Assembly (NCBI GenBank): GCA_003550445.1
Contig: PUKG01000038.1
Span: 1-8,478, forward strand
From: Halobacteroidaceae bacterium
Lineage (GTDB): Bacteria > Bacillota > Halanaerobiia > B1SED10-174
Length of the DNA stretch: 8,478 nucleotides
Direction: 5' to 3'
The notes under the pieces are model-generated. The model saw nothing but the letters and a program-made list of their open reading frames with translations, ran no database searches and was not told the DNA's origin. Position numbers and translations under genes: made by a program. Numbering within the stretch: the stretch's first letter is position 1; every line of letters begins with the position of its first letter. Below are positions 1 to 6,443 of this stretch, piece after piece.

Positions 1-22
1 GGTTTTTGAAGCAAAAAGGAAT

Positions 23-30
23 AAAGGAGG
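23..30 (+). promoter_or_regulatory. Ribosome binding site that sets the queT start
   Basis: AAAGGAGG is a full Shine-Dalgarno match 8 nt before a TTG codon at 39. The reading frame stays open back to a TTG at 6, but that codon has no visible ribosome binding site and would add 11 polar residues ahead of the first membrane helix. The start at 39 is therefore preferred. Confidence 0.75.
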
Positions 31-38
31 GAGCCTTT

Positions 39-503
39 TTGACTAAAAAAATTGCCCGGGCGGGAATAATTGCTGCTCTATATATTGTTATTACTTTTCT
101 TTTACAGGCAATTAGTTTTGGTCCAATTCAGTTAAGGGTTGCCGAAGCACTGGCTGTTCTTCCTATCCTTTACATTGAAGCCGTCCCCGGAGTTTTTGCC
201 GGGGTTTTAATTGCCAATATATTTGGGGGTCTTGGTCTTGCGGATATTGGGTTCGGAAGCTTAATTTCCTTACTGGCTGCCATTTTAACCTATTTGTTTC
301 GGAATAATTTTCTTGCCTACCTGAGCCCAATTATTCTCAATGGATTTTTGGTAAGCGCTTATCTCCACCTTTTATTTGACCTTCCTTATTGGGAAGTGGC
401 TTTAAGTATAAATATTAGCCAGGCAATTGTAATTTTTGGACTGGGATATCCCTTGATCAGGTATTTGAAGAAACTTAAGAATGAGATGGATTTTTTACGA
501 TAG
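39..503 (+). CDS. queT: QueT family queuosine-precursor transporter (ECF S component)
   Basis: This is a 154-residue, very hydrophobic membrane protein of the QueT family (formerly DUF988). The family is the substrate-specific component of an ECF-type importer for queuosine precursors such as preQ1 and works with a shared energising module, which is not encoded here. Visible family marks are the SFGPIQLRVAEAL signature at residues 26-38, followed by a PG-x-FAG-x-LIAN stretch (50-60) and DIGFGSLISLLAA (69-81). About five or six membrane segments can be traced: roughly 8-24, 38-62, 70-87, 92-113 and 119-140. The protein ends in a basic tail (RYLKKLK). The start is TTG, set by the ribosome binding site at 23-30. 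The gene is separated from smg by a promoter, so it probably belongs to the preceding transcription unit. QueT genes are often controlled by a preQ1 riboswitch; any such element would lie upstream of the window. The family call is firm. Substrate is inferred from the family. Confidence 0.88.
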   Translation: MTKKIARAGIIAALYIVITFLLQAISFGPIQLRVAEALAVLPILYIEAVPGVFAGVLIANIFGGLGLADIGFGSLISLLAAILTYLFRNNFLAYLSPIILNGFLVSAYLHLLFDLPYWEVALSINISQAIVIFGLGYPLIRYLKKLKNEMDFLR

Positions 504-512
504 CAACTTTTC

Positions 513-541
513 TTTACAAACCACTTTGGAACCCCTATAAT
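513..541 (+). promoter_or_regulatory. Sigma-A promoter for the smg-topA-trmFO-hslVU-codY-cheCD operon
   Basis: The -35 box is TTTACA (513-518) and the -10 box is a perfect TATAAT (536-541), separated by 17 nt. Transcription should begin near 548, giving a leader of only about 20 nt before the smg start at 571. No terminator-like hairpin with a T-run is visible between queT and this promoter, so readthrough from queT is also possible. It is the only clear promoter before 8367, and the downstream genes are so closely packed that it probably drives all eight. Confidence 0.75.
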
Positions 542-556
542 ATATAAATAGTATGG

Positions 557-563
557 AAGGAGG
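557..563 (+). promoter_or_regulatory. Ribosome binding site that sets the smg start
   Basis: AAGGAGG lies 7 nt before a TTG codon at 571. An in-frame ATG at 553 overlaps this site, has no ribosome binding site of its own and lies only about 5 nt from the expected transcript start. TTG 571 is the better choice. Confidence 0.7.
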
Positions 564-570
564 GGTGTTC

Positions 571-1056
571 TTGAACGATAATGTGGCGGAAATTTTAAAT
601 ATATTAATGGAAAAAATTTCTGAAGAAGAAATTTCTATAAAAAAAGAAGAGCTTATTCAATATCTTCTGGATGAAGGATACCCCCTTGAAGATATTGATG
701 CTGCATTTCAACTTATTTTTGCCCAGCATAACCAGAATGTAATTGACCTTACTCCTCTGGCGGGGGTGGAGTTATCAAATTCTCGCCTTCGTCTGCTTAC
801 AACTGATGAAAAGATGCAATTAACCCGTGAGGCAACCGGTGTCCTTTTACAGGTCCAGGCCTCTGGATTGCTGGACCTACAAAAATGGGAATATCTTTTA
901 TTAACCCTTTTTAACGACCAGGAACCTCCTGTTGATGTTGGGAACCTCTGGCAGGGTTTACAAAAGATTTTATCACCTGAGGATCTTGCAATGCTGGCCC
1001 GTTCGATTCCCGAATTCGGACCCTTTATGCGGGATGCGAAGTTTTATATCAATTGA
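571..1056 (+). CDS. smg: Smg family protein (DUF494), function unknown
   Basis: This is a 161-residue soluble, acidic, largely helical protein without signal peptide or membrane segment. It matches the DUF494/Smg family as I recall it. An N-terminal helical part (about 1-60) contains EEISIKKEELIQYLLDEGY and EDIDAAF. The conserved core is SRLRLLTTDEKMQLTREA-x-GVLL, followed by a SGLLDLQKWEYLL segment (about 69-112). The E. coli homologue (Smg) lies between dprA and yrdD, and yrdD encodes a protein built of topoisomerase-I-type zinc fingers. Here the gene is immediately before topA (14 nt gap), so the association with TopA-type sequence recurs across phyla. That suggests, but does not prove, a job connected with DNA topology or DNA processing. 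No catalytic motif is visible. The start is TTG with a strong ribosome binding site. The main uncertainty is the family call, which rests on a moderate match in the central core. Confidence 0.7.
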   Translation: MNDNVAEILNILMEKISEEEISIKKEELIQYLLDEGYPLEDIDAAFQLIFAQHNQNVIDLTPLAGVELSNSRLRLLTTDEKMQLTREATGVLLQVQASGLLDLQKWEYLLLTLFNDQEPPVDVGNLWQGLQKILSPEDLAMLARSIPEFGPFMRDAKFYIN

Positions 1057-1070
1057 AGGGACGAGATAGA

Positions 1071-3146
1071 ATGGCAAGCAAACTTGTTATAGTTGAATCC
1101 CCGGCAAAAGCCCGAACCTTAAAAAGGTTTTTGGGAAAAAAGTATAAAGTTGAAGCATCAATGGGCCATCTAATTGACCTTCCCAAAAGCAAACTGGGGG
1201 TGGATATCGAAAACAATTTTCGTCCCCACTATATTACCATTCGCGGCAAAGGAAAAATTTTATCCCAACTAAAAAAAGAGGCAAAGAAGGTTGATGAGGT
1301 TCTTCTGGCTACTGACCCTGACCGAGAGGGAGAAGCTATTTCCTGGCATTTAAAACGGGCCCTTTCTATCCCCAACGAAAAGTGCCGGGTTGTTTTTAAC
1401 GAAATAACCAAGGGGGCAGTAAAAAAAGCAATGGAAGACCCCCGGGATATTGATGGAAAACTTGTTGATGCCCAGCAGGCCAGGAGAGTCCTTGACCGTC
1501 TTGTTGGGTACAAGTTAAGCCCACTTCTCTGGAAAAAAGTAAAAAAGGGCCTGAGTGCAGGAAGGGTTCAAACAGTTGCTGTAAGGCTGGTTTGTGAAAG
1601 GGAACGGGAAATAGAAGATTTTAAAGAAGAGGAATACTGGACCATAACCGGGAATTTTAAAGCCCCCAAAGGGGATTTTAAGGCCCGGCTTTTCCGTATT
1701 GATTCGGGAAGAGTTAAAATTGAGAATGAAGAACAGGCCAAAAAATTAGTAACCGAGTTAAAAAAAGAAGAATTTACTATAATTAAAATTAAAGAGCGGA
1801 AAAGAAAAAGACGTCCTCTCCCCCCGTTTATTACCAGCACCCTTCAACAGGAAGCAATTAGGCGCTTGAATTTTACCGCCAGGAAGACAATGGCGGTTGC
1901 CCAGCAACTTTATGAGGGTTTGCAGATTGGTGGCCGGGGCCATACCGGTTTAATCACTTATATGCGAACGGATTCTGTGAGAACTTCTCCTGTAGCCCAG
2001 AAAGCTGCTCGAAAAGTAATTGGAGAAAAATTCGGGCCAGAATTTTTGCCCAAAAACCCCCAACAATATAAAGGTAAAAAAAGCAGTCAAGATGCGCACG
2101 AGGCGATCAGGCCTACTGATCCGACATTAACCCCGGAAAAAGCCAAAACTTATTTAAATAAAGATCAGTTTAAACTTTACAAGATTATCTGGGAACGCTT
2201 TCTGGCCAGCCAGATGACTCCTGCCGAGTTTTTTGGCCTCAATGTGGATGTTGGAGGAGGCCGGTTTACCTTTCGGGCAAATGGATCTCAGGTAATTTTC
2301 CCGGGATTTTTAAAGCTTTTGGGTACTGATAATATTGAGGAAAATATTCTCCCTGAATTAAAGGAAGGGGAAAAGGTAAAACTAAAAAAACTTGAGGAAG
2401 AACAGCATTTTACCCAGCCTCCCCCACGCTTTACCGAGGGGACCCTGGTAAAAGAACTTGAAGCTAAAGGAATAGGCAGGCCATCTACCTATGCTCCTAT
2501 TGTAAGCACTATTCAGCAAAGGGGATATATTGTTAGCGAAGAAAAGCGTTTTAAACCAACAGAGCTTGGTTTTAAAGTAAATGATCTTTTGGTTTCGTTT
2601 TTCCCCGAAATTACCGAGGTTCAGTTTACCGCCCAGATGGAGGAAAAACTTGATCAGGTTGAGGAAAATCAAGAAGACTGGGTTGGAATTTTAAAGGATT
2701 TTTATAAAGATTTTAAGATCAAATTAGATAAAGCTCAGGAACAGATGCAGGAAGTGGAGATTGAGGACGAAAAGACGGATATCAAATGTGAAAAATGTGG
2801 AGCCCAGATGGTAATAAAACACGGGCGTTTTGGAAAATTTTTAGCCTGTCCCAATTTCCCCGAGTGTAAAAATACCAAGCCTTATATGTTGCTGGAAGAT
2901 ATTGATTGTTTTAAATGCGGGAAGGGGAAAATTGTCCAGAGAAAGAGTAAAAAAGGAAGAACCTTTTTTGGGTGTGATCGTTTTCCCGATTGTGATTATG
3001 TAAGCTGGTCCCGGCCTCTTTCAGAAAATTGCCCCAAGTGTGGTGCTTTTTTACTGGAGAAAAAAGGGAAAAAGGGTGCGAGGAAGGTTTGTGCCCGCGA
3101 AGAATGTGATTTTGAGCAGGGAGAGGATAAAGGTGGCAAGGATTGA
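1071..3146 (+). CDS. topA: DNA topoisomerase I (type IA)
   Basis: TopA removes negative supercoils by a transient 5'-phosphotyrosyl single-strand break, mainly behind transcribing RNA polymerase. The 691-residue length is the same as I recall for Bacillus subtilis TopA. The N-terminal TOPRIM domain has VIVESPAKA with E9 and ATDPDREGE with the metal-binding D82, D84 and E86. QQARR-x-LDRLVGYK, KKGLSAGRVQ and the active-site segment GLITYMRTDS follow, with catalytic Tyr297. The strand-passage core continues through QDAHEAIRPT, HFTQPPPRFTE and GIGRPSTYAPI. The C-terminus carries three C4 zinc fingers, starting near Cys573, Cys613 and Cys654, the usual Gram-positive tail. ATG 1071 is chosen over an in-frame TTG at 1053 because AAGGG at 1056-1060 lies 10 nt upstream and family proteins begin close to the VIVESP motif. 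The gene follows smg by 14 nt and overlaps trmFO by 14 nt, which implies translational coupling. No key residue is missing. Confidence 0.98.
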   Translation: MASKLVIVESPAKARTLKRFLGKKYKVEASMGHLIDLPKSKLGVDIENNFRPHYITIRGKGKILSQLKKEAKKVDEVLLATDPDREGEAISWHLKRALSIPNEKCRVVFNEITKGAVKKAMEDPRDIDGKLVDAQQARRVLDRLVGYKLSPLLWKKVKKGLSAGRVQTVAVRLVCEREREIEDFKEEEYWTITGNFKAPKGDFKARLFRIDSGRVKIENEEQAKKLVTELKKEEFTIIKIKERKRKRRPLPPFITSTLQQEAIRRLNFTARKTMAVAQQLYEGLQIGGRGHTGLITYMRTDSVRTSPVAQKAARKVIGEKFGPEFLPKNPQQYKGKKSSQDAHEAIRPTDPTLTPEKAKTYLNKDQFKLYKIIWERFLASQMTPAEFFGLNVDVGGGRFTFRANGSQVIFPGFLKLLGTDNIEENILPELKEGEKVKLKKLEEEQHFTQPPPRFTEGTLVKELEAKGIGRPSTYAPIVSTIQQRGYIVSEEKRFKPTELGFKVNDLLVSFFPEITEVQFTAQMEEKLDQVEENQEDWVGILKDFYKDFKIKLDKAQEQMQEVEIEDEKTDIKCEKCGAQMVIKHGRFGKFLACPNFPECKNTKPYMLLEDIDCFKCGKGKIVQRKSKKGRTFFGCDRFPDCDYVSWSRPLSENCPKCGAFLLEKKGKKGARKVCAREECDFEQGEDKGGKD
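3016..3030 (+). promoter_or_regulatory. Weak candidate CodY box inside topA
   Basis: The 15-mer matches 12 of 15 positions of the CodY consensus AATTTTCWGAAAATT; all three mismatches are in the first three bases. It lies in the third zinc-finger region of topA, about 100 nt before the trmFO start. A match of this quality is expected by chance in a few kilobases of AT-rich DNA, so alone it means little. Confidence 0.15.
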
Positions 3147-4446
3147 TGTAGTTGGAGGTGGCCTTGCTGGGGCGGAAGCGGCCTGGCAGATCGCCAGCAG
3201 GGGAGAGAAAGTCCGCCTTTTTGAAATGCGTCCAGGAAAAAACACTCCTGCTCACAAAACAGAGTTTTTTGGAGAACTGGTTTGTAGCAACTCCCTGGGT
3301 TCGGAAAAAGTAAGCACCGGTGGTGGCTTGTTAAAACTCGAACTAAAAAAACTAAATTCTATGCTTTTGGAAGTTGCCCTGGAAAACCGTGTTCCAGCAG
3401 GAAATGCTCTGGCGGTTGATCGGGAGAAATTTCCCCGAGAGGTAACCCGGAGACTGGAAAAACACCCCCTTGTGGAAATTTGTCGGGAAGAAGTTAAAAA
3501 TATACCCGGTGATACAATCACAATTCTTGCTTCTGGACCGTTAACCTCTGAACCTTTAGCCAAAAGTTTACAGGATTTAACTGGCCAGGAGAGCCTTTAT
3601 TTTTTTGATGCCGCGGCTCCCCTGGTTTATTCTGATACCATTAACATGGAAAAAGCTTTCAAGGGGTCCAGGTATGAGGAAACAGGTGGAGACTATATTA
3701 ACTGCCCGATGAATGAACAGGAGTACAGGGAATTCTACTCTGAACTTGTCAAAGCTGAAGTGTCCCCCCTGCATGGTTTTGAAGATAATAAACTTTTTGC
3801 AGGTTGCATGCCGGTAGAAAATCTTGCTCAAAAAGGCTTTAAAACCCTTGCTTTTGGTCACCTGAAACCGGTTGGATTAAAAGACAGAGAAGGCAACAGG
3901 CCTTATGCCGTTGTTCAGCTAAGGCGAGATAACAAAGAGGGGACACTTTATAATATGGTTGGGTTTCAAACCCGCCTAAAATGGCCTGAACAGAAAAGGG
4001 TTTTTCGAATGGTTCCCGGATTGGAAAATGCTGAGTTTGCTCGATATGGAGTGATGCACAGAAATAGTTTTATTAACTCTCCAAAATCCCTGGAACCAAC
4101 ACTGCAACTTAAAGCAAGGCCAAATGTTTTTTGTGCCGGACAGCTAATAGGAGTTGAAGGCTACCTGGAATCAGCCCTTACAGGGCTCTGGGCGGGAATA
4201 AATGCCTTCCTTCTTTCCCGAGGAGAAAACCTCCTGGTTCCACCAGGGCAAACAGCCATTGGTAGTTTAATTGACTATATTACAACTCCTGCGAAAAATT
4301 TTCAGCCAATTAATATGAATTTTGGGCTTTTACCCCAACCCAAAAAAAGGATAAAAAAGAAAGAAGAAAGAAGAGAAGAACAGGTCAGAATTGCAGGAGA
4401 AACCCTCGAGAGATTTATCGAGGATTTTAAGGTTATTAATAAATAA
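3133..4446 (+). CDS. trmFO: Methylenetetrahydrofolate-tRNA (uracil-54-C5)-methyltransferase TrmFO
   Basis: TrmFO (formerly Gid) makes 5-methyluridine at position 54 in the T-loop of tRNA, using 5,10-methylenetetrahydrofolate as carbon donor and FADH2 as reductant. It is the Gram-positive counterpart of SAM-dependent TrmA. The 437-residue product begins with a dinucleotide-binding glycine motif, VVGGGLAGAEAA (6-17). It continues with FEMRP, ELVCSNSLGS carrying the first catalytic cysteine (Cys51), VPAGNALAVDR, ATGPLTSE-like ASGPLTSEPLA, and FAGCMPVE with the second catalytic cysteine (Cys225). RPYAVVQLR, TLYNMVGFQT, GVMHRNSFINSP and GQ-x-x-GVEGYLESA then lead to the TAIGSLIDYIT and NFQPINMNFGLL tail. 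GTG 3133 is the start: GGGAG and GAGG lie 6-9 nt upstream and the protein then begins right at the FAD fold. The frame is open further upstream, but that DNA encodes the TopA zinc-finger tail. The 14-nt overlap with topA implies coupled translation. Confidence 0.96.
   Translation: MARIDVVGGGLAGAEAAWQIASRGEKVRLFEMRPGKNTPAHKTEFFGELVCSNSLGSEKVSTGGGLLKLELKKLNSMLLEVALENRVPAGNALAVDREKFPREVTRRLEKHPLVEICREEVKNIPGDTITILASGPLTSEPLAKSLQDLTGQESLYFFDAAAPLVYSDTINMEKAFKGSRYEETGGDYINCPMNEQEYREFYSELVKAEVSPLHGFEDNKLFAGCMPVENLAQKGFKTLAFGHLKPVGLKDREGNRPYAVVQLRRDNKEGTLYNMVGFQTRLKWPEQKRVFRMVPGLENAEFARYGVMHRNSFINSPKSLEPTLQLKARPNVFCAGQLIGVEGYLESALTGLWAGINAFLLSRGENLLVPPGQTAIGSLIDYITTPAKNFQPINMNFGLLPQPKKRIKKKEERREEQVRIAGETLERFIEDFKVINK
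4297..4311 (+). promoter_or_regulatory. Candidate CodY box inside trmFO
   Basis: AATTTTCAGCCAATT matches 13 of 15 positions of the palindromic CodY consensus AATTTTCWGAAAATT. It lies in the conserved KNFQPINMNFG coding segment of trmFO, about 175 nt before hslV. CodY sites inside coding regions are known in Bacillus. Against this, the protein motif is conserved and could produce the match by itself. No promoter is obvious between this site and hslV, so any action would be as a roadblock to transcription. Confidence 0.3.
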
Positions 4447-4471
4447 CCCCGGGGATTAAGAATAAAAAAAT

Positions 4472-4476
4472 GGAGG
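4472..4476 (+). promoter_or_regulatory. Ribosome binding site that sets the hslV start
   Basis: GGAGG lies 8 nt before ATG 4485. An in-frame ATG at 4470 overlaps this site and has no ribosome binding site. Starting at 4485 puts the catalytic threonine at residue 4, as expected for HslV. Confidence 0.8.
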
Positions 4477-4484
4477 CCGGTAAG

Positions 4485-5024
4485 ATGAGATCAACAACTA
4501 TTCTGGCAGTGAGGAAAAATGGGAATCTTGCAATTGCCGGTGATGGCCAGGTTTCACTGGGAAATACAATAATGAAAAAAAGTGCCAATAAAGTAAGGCG
4601 GTTTTTTGAAGGAAATGTTGTTGCCGGTTTTGCCGGAGCCTCGGCGGATGCTTTTACTCTTTTTGAGAAGTTTGAAGGCAAATTGGAAAGTTTTCAGGGG
4701 AATTTAAAGAGGGCTGCTGTGGAAATGGCAAAGGAATGGAGAACAGATCGAATGCTCCGACGCCTTGAAGCTCTTTTGATTGTTGCTGATAGAGAGGAAA
4801 TGTTTATTATTTCGGGAACAGGGGATGTTATTGAACCCGATGACGATATTGCGGCAATTGGTTCTGGGGGAGCATATGCTCTCGCTGCTGCCCGGGCTCT
4901 TATGGGCCACACAGGTCTTGGGGCAGAGGAAATAGCCAGAGAAGCCATGAAAATTGCAGCCGATATTTGCATCTATACAAATGACCAGATAAGGTTAGAG
5001 GTTGTGGAGAAAAAGGGGGATTGA
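4485..5024 (+). CDS. hslV: ATP-dependent protease peptidase subunit HslV (ClpQ/CodW)
   Basis: HslV is the N-terminal-threonine peptidase that forms a double hexamer and is activated by the HslU ATPase in the cytoplasm. The 179-residue product begins MRSTTILAV. Removal of three residues would expose Thr4 as the catalytic Thr1. Counting from that Thr, AGDGQVSLGNT supplies Asp17 and KSANKVRR supplies Lys33, both in the canonical positions. GFAGASADAFTLFEKFE, AKEWRTDRMLRRLEA, ISGTGDVIEPDDDIAAIGSGG and ICIYTNDQI follow, as in the whole family. Bacillus subtilis CodW uses serine at the N-terminus; this protein has the standard threonine. The stop codon overlaps a possible hslU start (TTGA at 5021-5024). 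The 38-nt gap before hslV is the widest in the operon. In Bacillus the recombinase gene codV (xerC) lies between trmFO and hslV; here it is absent. Confidence 0.97.
   Translation: MRSTTILAVRKNGNLAIAGDGQVSLGNTIMKKSANKVRRFFEGNVVAGFAGASADAFTLFEKFEGKLESFQGNLKRAAVEMAKEWRTDRMLRRLEALLIVADREEMFIISGTGDVIEPDDDIAAIGSGGAYALAAARALMGHTGLGAEEIAREAMKIAADICIYTNDQIRLEVVEKKGD
5014..5019 (+). promoter_or_regulatory. Ribosome binding site used to choose the hslU start
   Basis: AGGGGG lies 7 nt before TTG 5027 but only 1 nt before the alternative TTG 5021. A second site, GGAG at 5006-5009, could serve TTG 5021 with 11 nt spacing. The context AAATTGGAAGA around TTG 5027 is identical to that around the codY TTG start at 6444, which supports 5027. 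Confidence 0.5.
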
Positions 5025-5026
5025 AA

Positions 5027-6424
5027 TTGGAAGACTTAACTCCTCGTCAAACGGTAAATGAGCTGGATAAATATATTATTGGTCAGAAACAGGCCAAAAA
5101 AGCAGTTGCCATTGCTCTGCGAAACAGGTATCGCCGTCGACTTCTAGAGGACGAATTAAAAGATGAAATTTTACCAAAAAACATCCTGATGATTGGCCCC
5201 ACCGGGGTTGGGAAAACAGAGATTGCCCGGAGACTTGCCAGACTTGTCCGTGCTCCTTTTATTAAAGTTGAAGTCAGTAAATTTACTGAAGTGGGGTATG
5301 TTGGGCGGGATGTTGAATCCATGATTAGGGATCTGGTTGAAACTGCAATCCAGATGGAAAAAAAGGAAAAGATGAAAGAAGTTGAAGATAAAGCTGAGGA
5401 ACAGGTTGAAGAAAGACTTATGGAGTACCTGATGCCCATGCGAAAAAAGACCAGCAATCCTTTTAACCTTTTTCTTTCTTCTTCTTCCTCTCGGGAGGAT
5501 AATGGAGATGAAGATAGAGAAGAAAGTGAGGCCCAGGAAAGGATCCGGTCCCGTAGAGAAAGGTTGCTGGAGAAACTTCGGGCAGGTGAACTGGAGCACC
5601 ACATGATTGAAATTGAAGTTGAATCCAGCCACTCTCCAATGCTGGAAATTTTTTCTGGCCAGGGAGTGGAAGAAATGGGAATCAATATGCAGGATATTTT
5701 TGGGGGAATGTTTCCAAAAAAGAAGAAAAAAAGAAAATTAAGTATTGGTCAGGCCCGGGAAGTTTTAAAGCAGCAGGAAGCGCAAAAACTGATTGATATG
5801 GATGAGGTAACAGAAGAAGCCAAGGAAAGGGTAGAACAAAGCGGAATTATTTTTCTTGATGAGATTGATAAAATTGCCGGAAAAGAAAGTAGTTCCGGCC
5901 CTGATGTTTCTCGAGAAGGGGTTCAGAGGGATATTCTTCCCATTGTAGAGGGTTCCACTGTAATTACCAAACACGGACCGGTAAAAACAGATCACATCCT
6001 TTTCATAGCTGCAGGAGCTTTTCACATGGCCAAACCCTCGGACCTTATTCCAGAGCTTCAGGGGCGTTTCCCCATCAGGGTGGAACTGGAGAGTTTGAGC
6101 GAAGAAGATTTCCGCCAAATTTTAACGGAGCCCCAGAATGCTCTAATCAAACAGTACGTAGCCCTTTTAAAGGCAGAAAATGTAGAAATAGAATTTGAAA
6201 CATCCGGTATTGCTGAACTGGCCAGGATTGCCAGGCTTGCCAATGAACAGATGGAAAATATTGGGGCCAGAAGATTACACACCGTTTTAGAAAAGCTCCT
6301 CGAGGATATTTCCTTTGCTGCTCCCGAATTGGAGGGACAGAAAATAAAAATTAATGAAAAATTTGTTAAAGATCAACTGGAAGGTATTATTAAAGATAAG
6401 GACTTAAGCCGATATATTCTATAA
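5027..6424 (+). CDS. hslU: ATP-dependent protease ATPase subunit HslU (ClpY/CodX)
   Basis: HslU is the AAA+ hexamer that unfolds substrates and threads them into HslV. The 465-residue product has Walker A GPTGVGKT (57-64), pore motif GYVG (90-93), Walker B FLDEID with Asp278 and Glu279, and GPDVSREGVQRD. GRFPIRVE carries the arginine finger (Arg347), and sensor 2 is GARRL (about 413-417). The C-terminus DLSRYIL is the tail that docks into HslV and activates it. With TTG 5027 as start, the pore motif takes the same numbers as in E. coli HslU and the protein begins MEDLTPRQ, like other family members. TTG 5021 would add only two residues and overlap hslV by 4 nt. The protein is about 20 residues longer than the E. 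coli one. The extra length is in the I-domain, which has five serines in a row (151-155), then an acidic run and a charged helix. All catalytic parts are present. Confidence 0.97.
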   Translation: MEDLTPRQTVNELDKYIIGQKQAKKAVAIALRNRYRRRLLEDELKDEILPKNILMIGPTGVGKTEIARRLARLVRAPFIKVEVSKFTEVGYVGRDVESMIRDLVETAIQMEKKEKMKEVEDKAEEQVEERLMEYLMPMRKKTSNPFNLFLSSSSSREDNGDEDREESEAQERIRSRRERLLEKLRAGELEHHMIEIEVESSHSPMLEIFSGQGVEEMGINMQDIFGGMFPKKKKKRKLSIGQAREVLKQQEAQKLIDMDEVTEEAKERVEQSGIIFLDEIDKIAGKESSSGPDVSREGVQRDILPIVEGSTVITKHGPVKTDHILFIAAGAFHMAKPSDLIPELQGRFPIRVELESLSEEDFRQILTEPQNALIKQYVALLKAENVEIEFETSGIAELARIARLANEQMENIGARRLHTVLEKLLEDISFAAPELEGQKIKINEKFVKDQLEGIIKDKDLSRYIL

Positions 6425-6443
6425 ATAAGGGAGGTCGAAGAAA

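Noticed and set aside
504..570. Rho-independent terminator after queT
   Set aside because: The T-run near 490-497 lies inside the coding end of queT and no stem precedes it; no hairpin was found in the gap.
3040..3132. N-terminal extension of TrmFO in frame upstream of GTG 3133
   Set aside because: This DNA encodes the TopA zinc-finger tail in another frame, and TrmFO proteins begin at the FAD-binding strand just after 3133.
4447..4454. CCCCGGGG palindrome between trmFO and hslV as a terminator
   Set aside because: Only 4 bp per arm, no loop, and no T-run follows; the next bases are A-rich.
5083..5685. Long open frames on the - strand opposite hslU, including one of 200 codons
   Set aside because: They are serine-rich mirror translations of the charged HslU coding sequence, with no start signals or family resemblance.
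5716..5722. In-phase A AAA AAG slippery heptamer in hslU, a possible -1 frameshift site
   Set aside because: It encodes a lysine run (KKKKKRK) in a normal I-domain region. The -1 frame ends after about 26 codons with no recognisable domain, and no stimulatory hairpin was evident.
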